This document shows, piece by piece, positions 54,703 through 64,000 of a stretch of 64,000 nt of DNA. The stretch's first letter is position 1. The number at the start of each line of letters is the position of its first letter. The position numbers and the translations under genes were made by a program. This DNA is from Sphingobacterium sp. HMA12 (GTDB lineage: Bacteria > Bacteroidota > Bacteroidia > Sphingobacteriales > Sphingobacteriaceae). The stretch is from NCBI RefSeq assembly GCF_002933815.1, contig NZ_BEYR01000003.1, positions 434,001 through 498,000 of the forward strand, read 5' to 3'. The notes beneath the pieces were generated by a model. That model was not told the origin of the DNA. It saw only the letters and a list, made by a program, of their open reading frames with translations, and searched no databases.

Positions 54703-57642
54703 TCAATCAGACTTTATTCCAGAAAACTCAAGTTCCCTCACAGCAACGACACTTTTCTCAGGTTGAATTCCTTCAATTACGAGGCGCATGTAACGAACCC
54801 CTAGTTGCTTTATGCTCTTGGAATTGTAATCTTGCCCCGACGAGGATAAATGGCTGCATATTGGTGACCATGTAAGCCCATCGATAGACGATTCCAAGGT
54901 ATAAAGATACCAGTCACTATCCTTCCCCCAATAAATCCGATAAGAATCTAAATCATACTTCTCTCCCAGATCAATAGAAATTTTAATCGGGAGTTTTAGC
55001 TCATCTGCTCGCCAGAAACTAGTGAGGTTTCCATCAGTTATTACCTTTAGTGAGTCGATTGGGATTCCATCTATTTTAACGGCGGCAGTTGAAAGGTTTA
55101 GCTTTTCTCTTTTGTGCGCAGATGTTGCCGTATTCCTATTTTCAGTATGAGGATTATCATACTCATTCACCCAGGTATACCGCTTCCCGTCGGGAACCTG
55201 ATTCTTATTTTTAGGAATACTTGCTATTATACCAGTTGCGGATTGTAATCCATCACTGCTTGCATTAATAATAATTTGACCGGCTTCAGTCGTTGTACGA
55301 ATAAGTGCATAGGCTATGCCACCTTCAGTAAATTGTGGAGAAACCTTTGTATGAGGATTATTTCCACCTATCAGACGACCTTTTCCTGAGACAACCAACT
55401 TAATTGGAATTGTATCTGCTTGCTCAGGTGAGCTTACCAAATTTCCTTTTTCATCACAAATTTTAATATAAACTGGTATCATATCCGATCCTCCTGCATG
55501 AGGAACGATGCCTTGATCAGCGAATTCTATTTGCAGATGGTGGGGTGACGTGGCAGTTGAAACACGATGGGTACAAACGACTTTTCCACCCAATATTCCC
55601 TCCGCTTCCAGTTCTCCTGATTCGTAATCTGTTAGCTCAAAACGAAAGTACGAGCTACCTCCCTTTTTGTAAATAAATGGCGCCGTTACCGAATTGTTTT
55701 CTCTGTTTTTTTCGCCCACAAGTTTGTTATTTCGAAAGAGCCTGACAGTGTCACAATTTGAGAATACGATGATATTAGCATCCAGATCTTTTCTTGCATT
55801 GTGACTCGCTATATGTACAACAGGACCATAAGCGGGATTTCTGGCACCCTGCATCGCTTTCATTTGATAGTAGCCAAATTTCGGATATCTATCCAAATCA
55901 ACTACTCCACTGAACGCAGTGACCGGATCATAACCGCGGGTATAATCGTTGAAACTCCAAAGGAAGTACCCACTTATTCGAGGATTTGCGTCTAGACCTG
56001 CATGATCCCAATAACCTCCGAGAGATTCTTCTTTTTCTCCATTGAGTGCATTCTGTCGTAATATTGATTGGTTGATTAATCCTTTATCGCCGTAAAGTCT
56101 CGAAGCACGGAGTCCATTTTCTTTACTTGGATCTGCAAACCATGCATCTCCCCATTCCCTTGTCAATGAAGGGCTTTTGGGGAATGGGTCAGTTCCATCA
56201 GGATCAACTACCTTATAAAATACGTCGTAGAAAGGTTGGCTTCTACTATTGAGGTCATCGGCTGTAAATAGTTGATCACCGGGTAACTCATCGTGGGCGA
56301 TCTGTACCGCCTTCATCATCCAGGACGCTGGAGTAGGAGACTCGTTGAGCGATGTTTCCCATAAAAAAATAGAAGGATGATTACGGTCTCTCCTGATCAT
56401 TTTGCGAATATCACGATATGTACGTTCGATAAATAAATCATCTTCATTAAAATATTGCCAACCCGGTTGGCATTCGATCACCAATAGACCTAGAGAATCA
56501 CAAGCATCAAGAAATGCTGGCGATGGTGGATAGTGCGCGGCTCTTACCGCATTGAATCCTCCTTTCTTCAAGAGCATAACATCGCGATATTGCATCGAAT
56601 TGCTTGCCGCATCTCCTACATAAGGGAATGCTTGGTGCCTGTTGGCACCCCGAATGTAAAGTTTATCGCCGTTTAAATAAAAGCCATCGGCTTTGCCGGT
56701 AGGAGAACGAAAGCTGAATCTCCTTATACCTATCCATGTATTTACCTCATCAATTAAAATATCGTTGGCATAAATGCGTGAAACCAGTTGGTATCGGAAT
56801 GGATGATCGGGAGACCATAACTGCGGATTAAAAACCTCGAGCTTTTGGACAAAAGTAGAATCACCGGGAGAGATATTTGTTCTGCTATTGGTCTCTGATA
56901 CGATTTTCCTGGTATTATCTAATAGTATTGTCTCCAAACGCAATTTGGATATCAAATGGGTATTGCTGTTTACGATATGCGTTCGGCAGTTAACTGTTGC
57001 CTTTTCTTTAGTAAGCGCCGGAAAGCTTACCAGAATTCCACCTCCAGCAATGATATCGGTTTCCATAGGATCCGAAATATAGGTTTTATCGGTAATGATC
57101 ATTTTTACTTCCCGATAGATCCCTCCATAATAATTAAAATCTAGTTTCTGCATAGGCTTGCCGGGGGGCGTTGACGCATCATCCTTATTGCTGACGCGTA
57201 TTGCGAGCACGTTATCTTTATCATATTGGATGTACGGCGTTATATCAACCACAAAGCCTAGGTATCCGCCAGCATGTTCTGCAATTTTTTTTCCGTTAAG
57301 AAAGATTGTACAGTTAGTTTGGACGCCTTCAAATTGAAGTACGGTTCTTTTATTTTGCATTCCGCCGGAAAGACGAAAATAACGGCGATACCATCCCGTA
57401 CCTTGAAATACGCTGCCGCCGTTGTGTTTTGGCTCCAAACGCATAACATGCGGAATACTTACCGCTTCCCATTTGCTGTCATCATAATCTATCTCCATCG
57501 CCTGGTCCATATCTCCTCGATAAAATGCCCAGTTGGTATTCATATCAAGCAGTGTTCTTGCAGACCTTTTTTTCATTGCAAACAGCGATGAACATATACC
57601 CCATAATATTAATGAAAGCAAGATGTACTTTGTTTTTTTCAT
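54703..57642 (-). CDS. Glycoside hydrolase family 2 protein with C-terminal discoidin domain
   Basis: The 979-residue protein has a signal peptide (ending SSLFA) and GH2 order: sugar-binding (~35-195, GTGWYRRYFRLSGGMQNKRTV in two parts), Ig-like (~195-310), TIM barrel (~310-620) with RAAHYPPSPAFLDACDSLGL, acid/base Glu near FLWETSLNESPTP and a candidate nucleophile Glu in SLTREWGDAW. Ig-like DUF4982-type domains follow, then a discoidin domain (~840-975, SIDLGEKYDLDSYRIYWG). It is probably a beta-galactosidase-type exo-enzyme attached to its glycan by the discoidin module. It follows SusC/SusD on the same strand, past a terminator. Confidence 0.9.
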   Translation of the reverse strand: MKKTKYILLSLILWGICSSLFAMKKRSARTLLDMNTNWAFYRGDMDQAMEIDYDDSKWEAVSIPHVMRLEPKHNGGSVFQGTGWYRRYFRLSGGMQNKRTVLQFEGVQTNCTIFLNGKKIAEHAGGYLGFVVDITPYIQYDKDNVLAIRVSNKDDASTPPGKPMQKLDFNYYGGIYREVKMIITDKTYISDPMETDIIAGGGILVSFPALTKEKATVNCRTHIVNSNTHLISKLRLETILLDNTRKIVSETNSRTNISPGDSTFVQKLEVFNPQLWSPDHPFRYQLVSRIYANDILIDEVNTWIGIRRFSFRSPTGKADGFYLNGDKLYIRGANRHQAFPYVGDAASNSMQYRDVMLLKKGGFNAVRAAHYPPSPAFLDACDSLGLLVIECQPGWQYFNEDDLFIERTYRDIRKMIRRDRNHPSIFLWETSLNESPTPASWMMKAVQIAHDELPGDQLFTADDLNSRSQPFYDVFYKVVDPDGTDPFPKSPSLTREWGDAWFADPSKENGLRASRLYGDKGLINQSILRQNALNGEKEESLGGYWDHAGLDANPRISGYFLWSFNDYTRGYDPVTAFSGVVDLDRYPKFGYYQMKAMQGARNPAYGPVVHIASHNARKDLDANIIVFSNCDTVRLFRNNKLVGEKNRENNSVTAPFIYKKGGSSYFRFELTDYESGELEAEGILGGKVVCTHRVSTATSPHHLQIEFADQGIVPHAGGSDMIPVYIKICDEKGNLVSSPEQADTIPIKLVVSGKGRLIGGNNPHTKVSPQFTEGGIAYALIRTTTEAGQIIINASSDGLQSATGIIASIPKNKNQVPDGKRYTWVNEYDNPHTENRNTATSAHKREKLNLSTAAVKIDGIPIDSLKVITDGNLTSFWRADELKLPIKISIDLGEKYDLDSYRIYWGKDSDWYLYTLESSIDGLTWSPICSHLSSSGQDYNSKSIKQLGVRYMRLVIEGIQPEKSVVAVRELEFSGIKSD

Positions 57643-57745
57643 GTAAAAAATATAGTTCCACTTTAGTTTCTGCTAAAAGCTGTCAGAAAAGCACTTTGTT
57701 AGTGGCGAAAATGTATGATTAGTCTATTTTTCTTTGTAAAAAATG

Positions 57746-57779
57746 AGCCATCAGCGCTAAATATTTTAAGCTGATGGCT
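57746..57779 (-). terminator. Terminator after the SusC/SusD pair
   Basis: On the minus strand AGCCATCAGC, a 14-base loop, GCTGATGGCT, then CATTTTTTAC. It sits 9 bp past the SusD stop, so the GH2 gene downstream is expressed at a lower level or from its own promoter in 57643-57745. Confidence 0.75.
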
Positions 57780-57787
57780 ACGATTTA

Positions 57788-59374
57788 CTAATTTGGATAA
57801 CCTGGATTTTGTGTTAGATTACGATTTACATCAGTTTCTTTTCGGGGGATTGGCCAGAGATAATCTCTTTCACTGGAAAAAGTCCGAGATTCAGCCTCCA
57901 CATGTTCACCCGTAAGCAATAAAGCTCCGTTCGTTGGATCGACGGTACCTAGTCGTGTACCATATACTTTTCCTTCACGTACTTGTGGCCCGATTTTCCA
58001 ACGCTTTATATCAAACCATCTTAAACCTTCTAAAGCAAGTTCTACGCGGCGTTCTCTTCTTACCAGTTCGCGTAAGGTAGTTTGATTAGCATAAATAGAT
58101 CTATCAACTTTGGGCATTCCGGCCCTTTGTCTTACGGCATCAATAGCGTCATACACACTGTTGTCTATGCTTGCACTTTCTATTTTTGCTTCAGCATATG
58201 TCAGCAATATCTCCGCATAGCGTATAAGAATCATATTTAAACCCGTATTCCATAAATCCGGATAGTCAGATAGATTAGACGTGTATTTCTTATATAAATA
58301 GCCCGTTTTAGAATTATTACTTCCGTTATAGTAGTCTCCAGAACTCCGTTCAATTGGATTATAATATTTTCCTTCGTAGAATTGTCCCGGATAGACGATA
58401 GATGCTGTAAGGCGAGGATCCCTATTTTTATAAGGATTGTTTTTGTTATAATTGGCATCTGGATCATCAATCGTTTTTCCATTGGCCATTTCATAAGCGT
58501 CTACTAAAGATTGCGTCGGATCAATCGAGCCCCATCCACCAAAAGTTGAGGATGGCATAATGCCAATGTTGCCGTTGGAATAGTCATTTTCCTTATATTG
58601 TATGTCAAGGATAACCTCATTGTTATTCTCATTCTGTATTCGGAAAACGTCTTGATAGGAAGAGAAGAGAGAGTAGCCCATTTCCATGACTTGCTTGCTA
58701 GTAATGATACAATCTGCGTATTTACCGCTATACAGCTCTAAACGTGCTTTGAGCGACAAGGCTGCTCCTCGGGTAATTCTGCCCACATCGTTAGCAGAAT
58801 ATTTCACAGGAAGTTCTGGCGTGATCGCCTTCAATTCGTCGAGGATATATTTCTGGATCTCAGAGACAGCAATACGACTTACCGCATTTGCTTCATCTTG
58901 GCTCAGTGTTTTAGTGACAAGTGGGACATCACCGTAAAGTTGGGTCAATGTAAAATACTGATAAGCGCGTAGGAAACGTGCTTCCGCTTTCATTCGGGTT
59001 TTCAATGCTTCGTCCATAGGGGTTTTATCCACGTTTTCTAGAAACCAGTTGGATTTCTGTATCGTGCTATATGACGGAGACCATCTATCAGTGATCCAAG
59101 TGTCTGAAGGACTCCCGGACCCATTTCCCAAGCTTGTATAACCTTCCCAATAATATTGGCTGTACACATTGTCCGATAAAGCATCCATGTAAAGTACGTG
59201 ATATCCGTCGCTCCAGGAGTTATAACAACCATTAAGGGCTACTAATGCATCATTCTCCGAAGACCAGAGCGATGAATTGCTGTAGGCATCTTTGGGATTT
59301 CTGTCCAGAAAATCTTTCTGGCAACCCGTAACAGTTATACTGAGAAAAAGAGATAATATTAAAGTTTTTTTCAT
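57788..59374 (-). CDS. SusD/RagB-family lipoprotein
   Basis: The 528-residue protein has a lipoprotein signal (lipobox VTGC, then QKDFLDRNPKDAYS, the typical SusD start). It shows MKAEARFLRAYQYFTLTQLYGDVPLVTKTL in sections, ILIRYAEILLTYAEAKIES, a VRRERRVELALEGLRWFDIKRW block and the DYLWPIPRKE...NPGYPN end. It pairs with the SusC encoded 18 bp upstream on the same strand. The GH2 and metalloprotease genes nearby suggest a host- or glycoprotein-type glycan substrate (inference). Confidence 0.95.
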   Translation of the reverse strand: MKKTLILSLFLSITVTGCQKDFLDRNPKDAYSNSSLWSSENDALVALNGCYNSWSDGYHVLYMDALSDNVYSQYYWEGYTSLGNGSGSPSDTWITDRWSPSYSTIQKSNWFLENVDKTPMDEALKTRMKAEARFLRAYQYFTLTQLYGDVPLVTKTLSQDEANAVSRIAVSEIQKYILDELKAITPELPVKYSANDVGRITRGAALSLKARLELYSGKYADCIITSKQVMEMGYSLFSSYQDVFRIQNENNNEVILDIQYKENDYSNGNIGIMPSSTFGGWGSIDPTQSLVDAYEMANGKTIDDPDANYNKNNPYKNRDPRLTASIVYPGQFYEGKYYNPIERSSGDYYNGSNNSKTGYLYKKYTSNLSDYPDLWNTGLNMILIRYAEILLTYAEAKIESASIDNSVYDAIDAVRQRAGMPKVDRSIYANQTTLRELVRRERRVELALEGLRWFDIKRWKIGPQVREGKVYGTRLGTVDPTNGALLLTGEHVEAESRTFSSERDYLWPIPRKETDVNRNLTQNPGYPN

Positions 59375-59392
59375 GTGTAATGCGAATAAGAG

Positions 59393-62300
59393 TTAAAAAG
59401 TGACATTTAGGCCCAACGTATGTACTTTGACCTGAGGATAATAATATATGCCACTACTAGAGGAAGCCTCCGGATCGATCCAGTCTTGAAGTCCGCTGAA
59501 AGTCAATATATTTTGACCGCTATAATAGATACGGGCACGGCTGATTCCCAATTTTTTGATTAAGCTGGTGAAGTTGTATCCTACCTGTAGATTTTTTAGC
59601 CGGATATAGGAAGCATCTTTGACCCAGAATGAAGAAGGATTGTCTATTGCATTATTTTGATTTTGGGAATAAAGGATCCGAGGAAGTGACGCTCCGGGAT
59701 TTTCGGGGGTCCAAGTATCCAATAACGCAGATGTAGGCTTTCCTGCGGCGTCACTGACTTCGCCTAGCTTTCCTTCCATATACGTATTTACACGAGCGGC
59801 CCCTTGAAAGAATAGCGTAAGGTCGATATTCTTATATGTACCGCCCAATGTTAGTCCGAAAGTGGTCTTGGGGTAGTAATTGCCTAAATATTGTTTATCG
59901 TCGCTATCAATTACTTTGTTGCCGTCAATATCACGGTATTTTAAATCCCCGGCTCCGGTCCGATTGCTTTGAAAAGCATTCTTTTCTACCTCTTCTTTCG
60001 TTTGGAAAATTCCTTCTGCAATATAGCCATATAGCGAATTGATAGGATAGCCTACTTGTTGTATAGTTGTATTTGTTAGGTAAGGCCCCGTACCATATAG
60101 ATCGGTGATCTTATTATCGATAAAAGAGATGTTGAACGAACCATTGTAGGCAAAGTCTCCCTTATTGTCTTTGTATCCAAGGACAAATTCCCAACCTTTG
60201 TTTTGTACAGCACCAGCGTTTCTCGTTGGGGGTTTTAATCCATATACGCCACTGACGGGTACATCCAGTATAATGTCATTTGTTTTCCGATTAAACCAGT
60301 CGACAGTCAGATCCAGTTTTCCTTTGAAGAATGACGCATCGATACCTGCACCATAAGTGGTCGTGCTTTCCCAGCGAAGATCGGCATTGGCACCACTAGT
60401 CGGGGCTACGCCCGTTGCTATAGTAGGGGAGGCTCCACCAAATGTATAGTTTTGATCAGAACTGATCACGGTGATGTATGGGTAATATGGCGCACTGGGA
60501 AAATCACCATTAGCTTTGACTTCCTGATTACCGAGTTTTCCCCATGACCCACGGATTTTTAAAGCAGATATAGATTCCTTTACTGGCTCAAAGAAATTTT
60601 CTCTGTTCAGATTCCATCCAGCTGAGAATGAAGGAAAAGCGCCCCAGCGGTGTTTTGGTGAAAAACGAGATGTTCCATCATACCTCAAATTTGCTTCAAA
60701 TAGGTACTTACCCGCAAAATCGTAATTCAATCGACCAAAATAAGAACGCAATGCCATTTCATATCCATAACCAGAGGCAGTTTGTCCGGCGGTCGATCCG
60801 AGATTTATTTCACTCAGCTCATTGTTGAGAAAGCGCTGTCTGTAAGCACTATTTTCAGTATATTGTGTAAGCTCTTGAAAATAGCCTCCCAATACCTTTA
60901 TATTATGATCTCCAAAGCTTTTTGTATAATCTAACAAGCCCTGGAGTGTTGTCCTTCGGAAGGTTGTATTTTTATCGGTAAGTTTATTTGGTCCTTGATA
61001 GAAGGTTTTGTCTCCTGCGGCATTGTAATACTGAATGTCAGCAATAAAAAACTTATTTTGTGCTATGGAAGATACAAAGCCTAGTGTAGGTTTAAAATGG
61101 AGACCCTGTAGGACCTCCCAGTCTGCACCGACATTTCCAACAAAATCATAATAGTTTTCGCGGTTAAAAGACGGTGATTCCAGCCAAGCAAGTGGATTTC
61201 CATCGGCAATGCTTCCATAGTGGCCATTTTCATATTTATAAGGAACCATTGGAACAATTCGGTTGATTTGTCGAACCACCTGAGTGAATCCCGATACCCC
61301 TGGCATGCTTGATTGCGGTTCCTGTAATGGCGAGTAAGTATAGGCGAGATTGCCGTGAACTTTCAGTTGGTCATTGATTTTTGATTCCAGATTAAAACGG
61401 GAAGTATAACGCTTCGCATTTGTTTTTTCCATAAGACCATTTTGATCAAAATAACCAAGGGAGAGCATGTACCGGGACTTGTCGTTTCCGCCGTTTACAC
61501 TCAAGTAATGATTTTGTTGCACCCCATTGCCCCTATAAGCAAGATCCAGCCAATCCGTATTGGGATAATTATAGGGATCAGATCCATTCTTGAATGTTTC
61601 AATTTCTTCTTCCGTATACCGCGGTTGTTTTCCTTCATTGCGGAGAGCCTGATTATAGAGTCCCGCGGCTTGCCAAGATGGCAAATAATCAAAAAGCCCG
61701 GTTGCACTTTGTTTGCCGACATAGGTGTTATAGGTCAGGATAGTTTTTCCTTCCTTACCTTTTTTCGTCGTGATTAAGATTACCCCGTTGGCTGCCCGAG
61801 ATCCGTAAATAGCAGCAGATGCTGCATCTTTCAATACCGATATACTTTCTATATCATCAGGGTTGACATTGTTCATAGTAGAGATCATTCCATCAACGAC
61901 AACCATCGCACCAGCATTATTGAGTGTTCCAATGCCACGCACACGTATTGTGGCCGCGTCACGTCCCGGCTGTCCAGAACTTGCAGCGGTGACCGTGACT
62001 CCTGCCATTGTTCCCTGTAATGCATTTCCGACGCTTGTGACAGGACGGTCTGTCAGTTGAGAAGCACGAACGGTGGAAACTGATCCCGTTAAATTTTCTT
62101 TGCGCTGCTGACCAAATCCGACTACAACTACTTCCTGAAGATTAGCCTGGTCCGATTGCATAGTGACATTAATAGCTTCATTTCCATTAATCGCTATTTC
62201 CTGGGATTTATAGCCTACATAGCGAAAGATAAGAATACCTTCGTGAGGTATTTTCAGTTGGAATTTTCCGTTTGCATCGGTCGTTGTTCCAATTCCATTA

Positions 62301-62815
62301 CTGCCTTTTAACATGACATTTACCCCTGCTAAGGTTTTTGCCGAATCACGTACTGTACCCGTAGCAATTAGTTGCTGAACCCTAGGTTCAAATGATGCCA
62401 CTTCCCTCATTTGAATTACGATGGTATTGTTTTTTAATGTGTATGTTATCGGCTGTTGGGCAAGACATTTGTCAAGCGCTTCACGAAGCGGCATATTGGT
62501 CACGTTGATATCTAAGCGTTTACTTTTCTCCAATACGTCATTTTTGTAGACAAAGTCGTAACCAGTCTGCTGTTTAATCGCGTTGAATATAGTCTTCAGG
62601 GGAGCCTTTTCCATATGGAGTGTTACTTGCTGACCATTGGCAGCCAAAGACGATTGCAGAAAGGCAGCGGTTAGAATAATACATGTTAGGTATATTTTCA
62701 TAAAGCCTTTTTTTAAAATAGATCCAGATGTTCCATTTATTAGGTTATAGTAACCTGATGTGTTAGCAACATTGGGATAAGGGGAAAGATCCCCTTTGGT
62801 ATTAGTAAACATCAT
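59393..62815 (-). CDS. SusC/RagA-family TonB-linked transporter with STN signalling domain
   Basis: The protein has 1140 residues from 62815, or 1102 from the ATG at 62701 (MKIYLTCIILTAAFLQSSLA), which begins directly at the signal peptide. An STN domain follows (~65-130: VTLHMEKAPLKTIFNAIKQQ, NNTIVIQMRE), then the carboxypeptidase-regulatory-like domain, EVVVVGFGQQRKENLTGSVS at the plug start, SVLKDAASAAIYGSRAANGV, and a barrel ending in LGLNVTF. The STN domain signals to an anti-sigma factor such as the FecR protein encoded 109 bp upstream. It imports the glycan bound by its SusD partner. Confidence 0.95.
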   Translation of the reverse strand: MMFTNTKGDLSPYPNVANTSGYYNLINGTSGSILKKGFMKIYLTCIILTAAFLQSSLAANGQQVTLHMEKAPLKTIFNAIKQQTGYDFVYKNDVLEKSKRLDINVTNMPLREALDKCLAQQPITYTLKNNTIVIQMREVASFEPRVQQLIATGTVRDSAKTLAGVNVMLKGSNGIGTTTDANGKFQLKIPHEGILIFRYVGYKSQEIAINGNEAINVTMQSDQANLQEVVVVGFGQQRKENLTGSVSTVRASQLTDRPVTSVGNALQGTMAGVTVTAASSGQPGRDAATIRVRGIGTLNNAGAMVVVDGMISTMNNVNPDDIESISVLKDAASAAIYGSRAANGVILITTKKGKEGKTILTYNTYVGKQSATGLFDYLPSWQAAGLYNQALRNEGKQPRYTEEEIETFKNGSDPYNYPNTDWLDLAYRGNGVQQNHYLSVNGGNDKSRYMLSLGYFDQNGLMEKTNAKRYTSRFNLESKINDQLKVHGNLAYTYSPLQEPQSSMPGVSGFTQVVRQINRIVPMVPYKYENGHYGSIADGNPLAWLESPSFNRENYYDFVGNVGADWEVLQGLHFKPTLGFVSSIAQNKFFIADIQYYNAAGDKTFYQGPNKLTDKNTTFRRTTLQGLLDYTKSFGDHNIKVLGGYFQELTQYTENSAYRQRFLNNELSEINLGSTAGQTASGYGYEMALRSYFGRLNYDFAGKYLFEANLRYDGTSRFSPKHRWGAFPSFSAGWNLNRENFFEPVKESISALKIRGSWGKLGNQEVKANGDFPSAPYYPYITVISSDQNYTFGGASPTIATGVAPTSGANADLRWESTTTYGAGIDASFFKGKLDLTVDWFNRKTNDIILDVPVSGVYGLKPPTRNAGAVQNKGWEFVLGYKDNKGDFAYNGSFNISFIDNKITDLYGTGPYLTNTTIQQVGYPINSLYGYIAEGIFQTKEEVEKNAFQSNRTGAGDLKYRDIDGNKVIDSDDKQYLGNYYPKTTFGLTLGGTYKNIDLTLFFQGAARVNTYMEGKLGEVSDAAGKPTSALLDTWTPENPGASLPRILYSQNQNNAIDNPSSFWVKDASYIRLKNLQVGYNFTSLIKKLGISRARIYYSGQNILTFSGLQDWIDPEASSSSGIYYYPQVKVHTLGLNVTF

Positions 62816-62924
62816 TTTATTTTAGGATTAATCAATTAAAATTAATTTGGTCAGGATTCTAACTGTCTAAAGATATAGGTAGCATTCGGTCACTATTTAG
62901 GAGAATCCATAGCTTGTTTTTCGT

Positions 62925-64000
62925 CTACGGTTTGATCATAATCCTCCTTCCTTTTAGGTTAAAATGAATACCGGTCAGTTTTAGTACGTCCAATACTTCC
63001 TGTATATCTTTTGAACGTGAGATTGATCCTCCAAGCCTTGTTTGATCTATATTTCCTTTGTAGATGATCTCAACGTCATACCAGCGTGAAATCTGTCGCA
63101 TGATTTGTTCTAGTGGCATAGCGTCGAATGTAAAATCACCTCGCTTCCAAGCGATAGATTGAGCGATATCCGCTTCTTGTATCGTAATACGTCCATTGTT
63201 TAAGATGCTTTGTTGTCCCGGTTTTAGTGTTTTTGAATCATAAATAGACTTTGCAGATATCTTTACACTGCCCTCTATTAGGGTTGTTTTTATATCCTGT
63301 TCATCAGTGTAGGCATTAATATTAAAGATGGTCCCCAACACCTCGACCTGTTGTTTCGCTGTCTCAACGATAAAAGGAACTCTTTCCGTTTTCGTGCCCT
63401 CTTTGGTTTGTTCCGCAACCTCAAAATATGCTTCTCCGGTCAACTTTACCCTTCTCTCGTTTCCAAAGAACCGGACGGGGTAGGTTATTGACGATGAAGA
63501 GTTTAACCATACTGATGTCCCGTCGGAAAGTGTGACTTTGAATTTCCCTCCTCTTGGCACTATGATCGTATTCATTTCCATAATGTGGTTGATTTGATTC
63601 GTATTTGTATAATCCAAGGCTCCCTTTTCTTTCATTAAGATCGTAGCCCCAGTAGCAAAAGAGATATTTCTAGTATCCATACTATCCAGATTGACAGTAA
63701 GTCCGTTGGCTAAGAGTAAGATTGCTTTGTCTGACCCTGGTTGAACAACTGATATATTGGTTGCTTCAATTTTTTCTCCGCTCTGATATACGAATAGGTA
63801 TATGGCTCCTAAAACGGCAATAGCCATAGAAGCGGCGATACTCAATATCCGTCGTAACGGACGGAAAGTTCTTTCGAGCATACGCTGATCATGATCAGTA
63901 ACCTTTACATCTATCTTTTTCCATAGGTTATATTCTTGAATTTCTCTGCTTCCATGTTTTACTTCGTCCCACTCTTTCTCTTTCTCTTGCGATTCGATAT
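62925..64000 (-). CDS. FecR-family anti-sigma factor (N-terminus beyond the window edge)
   Basis: The frame stays open from the ATG at 63881 to the window end (EKEWDEVKHGSREIQEYNLW, then KKIDVKV), so the protein is longer than 318 residues and starts outside. A membrane segment (IAASMAIAVLGAIYLFVY) follows the cytoplasmic part; the periplasmic FecR domain has IIVPRGGKFKVTLSDGTSVW and LNSSSSITYPVRF, and the STN-like end has MRQISRWYDVEIIYKG. It should bind the STN domain of the downstream SusC and hold or release an ECF sigma factor, whose gene is expected just outside the window. Confidence 0.93.
   Translation of the reverse strand, partial: IESQEKEKEWDEVKHGSREIQEYNLWKKIDVKVTDHDQRMLERTFRPLRRILSIAASMAIAVLGAIYLFVYQSGEKIEATNISVVQPGSDKAILLLANGLTVNLDSMDTRNISFATGATILMKEKGALDYTNTNQINHIMEMNTIIVPRGGKFKVTLSDGTSVWLNSSSSITYPVRFFGNERRVKLTGEAYFEVAEQTKEGTKTERVPFIVETAKQQVEVLGTIFNINAYTDEQDIKTTLIEGSVKISAKSIYDSKTLKPGQQSILNNGRITIQEADIAQSIAWKRGDFTFDAMPLEQIMRQISRWYDVEIIYKGNIDQTRLGGSISRSKDIQEVLDVLKLTGIHFNLKGRRIMIKP

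Overview
The window looks like chromosomal DNA of a Bacteroidota species, most likely a Sphingobacterium-like member of the Sphingobacteriaceae. The evidence is: several SusC/SusD polysaccharide-uptake loci, a hybrid two-component regulator, a GLPGLI/TonB-receptor pair, a DUF2975/XRE pair, low GC, and promoters with the Bacteroidota -7 box TAnnTTTG. No rRNA, tRNA, CRISPR array, transposase or integrase was recognised.

Layout. 1-4133: 3' end of a mannan-type PUL (partial SusD, SusE-like lipoprotein, two GH76 enzymes). 4261-10129: ordinary accessory genes (AraC regulator/HbpS-like/SDR operon, thioredoxin-like protein, MORN-TonB protein, 2-hydroxyacid dehydrogenase). 10158-28796: a repeat-rich island. 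Four intact near-identical genes for a small secreted NTF2-like protein (starts 10560, 17548, 24132, 28023) are interleaved with unrelated modules: a hydrolase, a LytS/LytTR pair, DUF2975/XRE, TonB receptor/GLPGLI with two small secreted peptides, an S41 peptidase and a PfpI protein. A decayed copy lies at 26689-27035. A fifth full-length copy, broken at its start codon, lies at 51398-51917. Each gene carries a conserved ~135-bp promoter-bearing 5' element, and most carry tandem terminators plus a ~180-bp structured 3' element. The 3' element also occurs alone at 17300, 22911 and 49903. 29078-49849: a complete PUL (two DUF4832-type proteins at its two ends, two GH2 enzymes, a jelly-roll protein, an HTCS regulator, a GH28-like beta-helix protein, SusC, SusD and a SusE-position lipoprotein). 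50015-52570: AbiE-like toxin/antitoxin remnant, CPBP protease, the broken fifth copy and a small hypothetical gene. 53084-64000: a metalloprotease with a discoidin domain, convergent with a PUL of GH2-discoidin, SusD, SusC with an STN domain, and a FecR anti-sigma factor that runs off the window.

How it works together. The central PUL should be induced by its HTCS. Two promoters, upstream of 29078 and of SusC at 42251, share a tandem 15-bp repeat with 21-bp phasing, placed 20-21 bp before a TAnnTTTG box; this is the best candidate operator in the window. The last PUL appears to use trans-envelope sigma/anti-sigma control (STN-SusC plus FecR). The least explained feature is the dispersed NTF2-like gene family: all copies and elements lie in one orientation, the copies are mosaics of one another, and whole functional modules sit between them.
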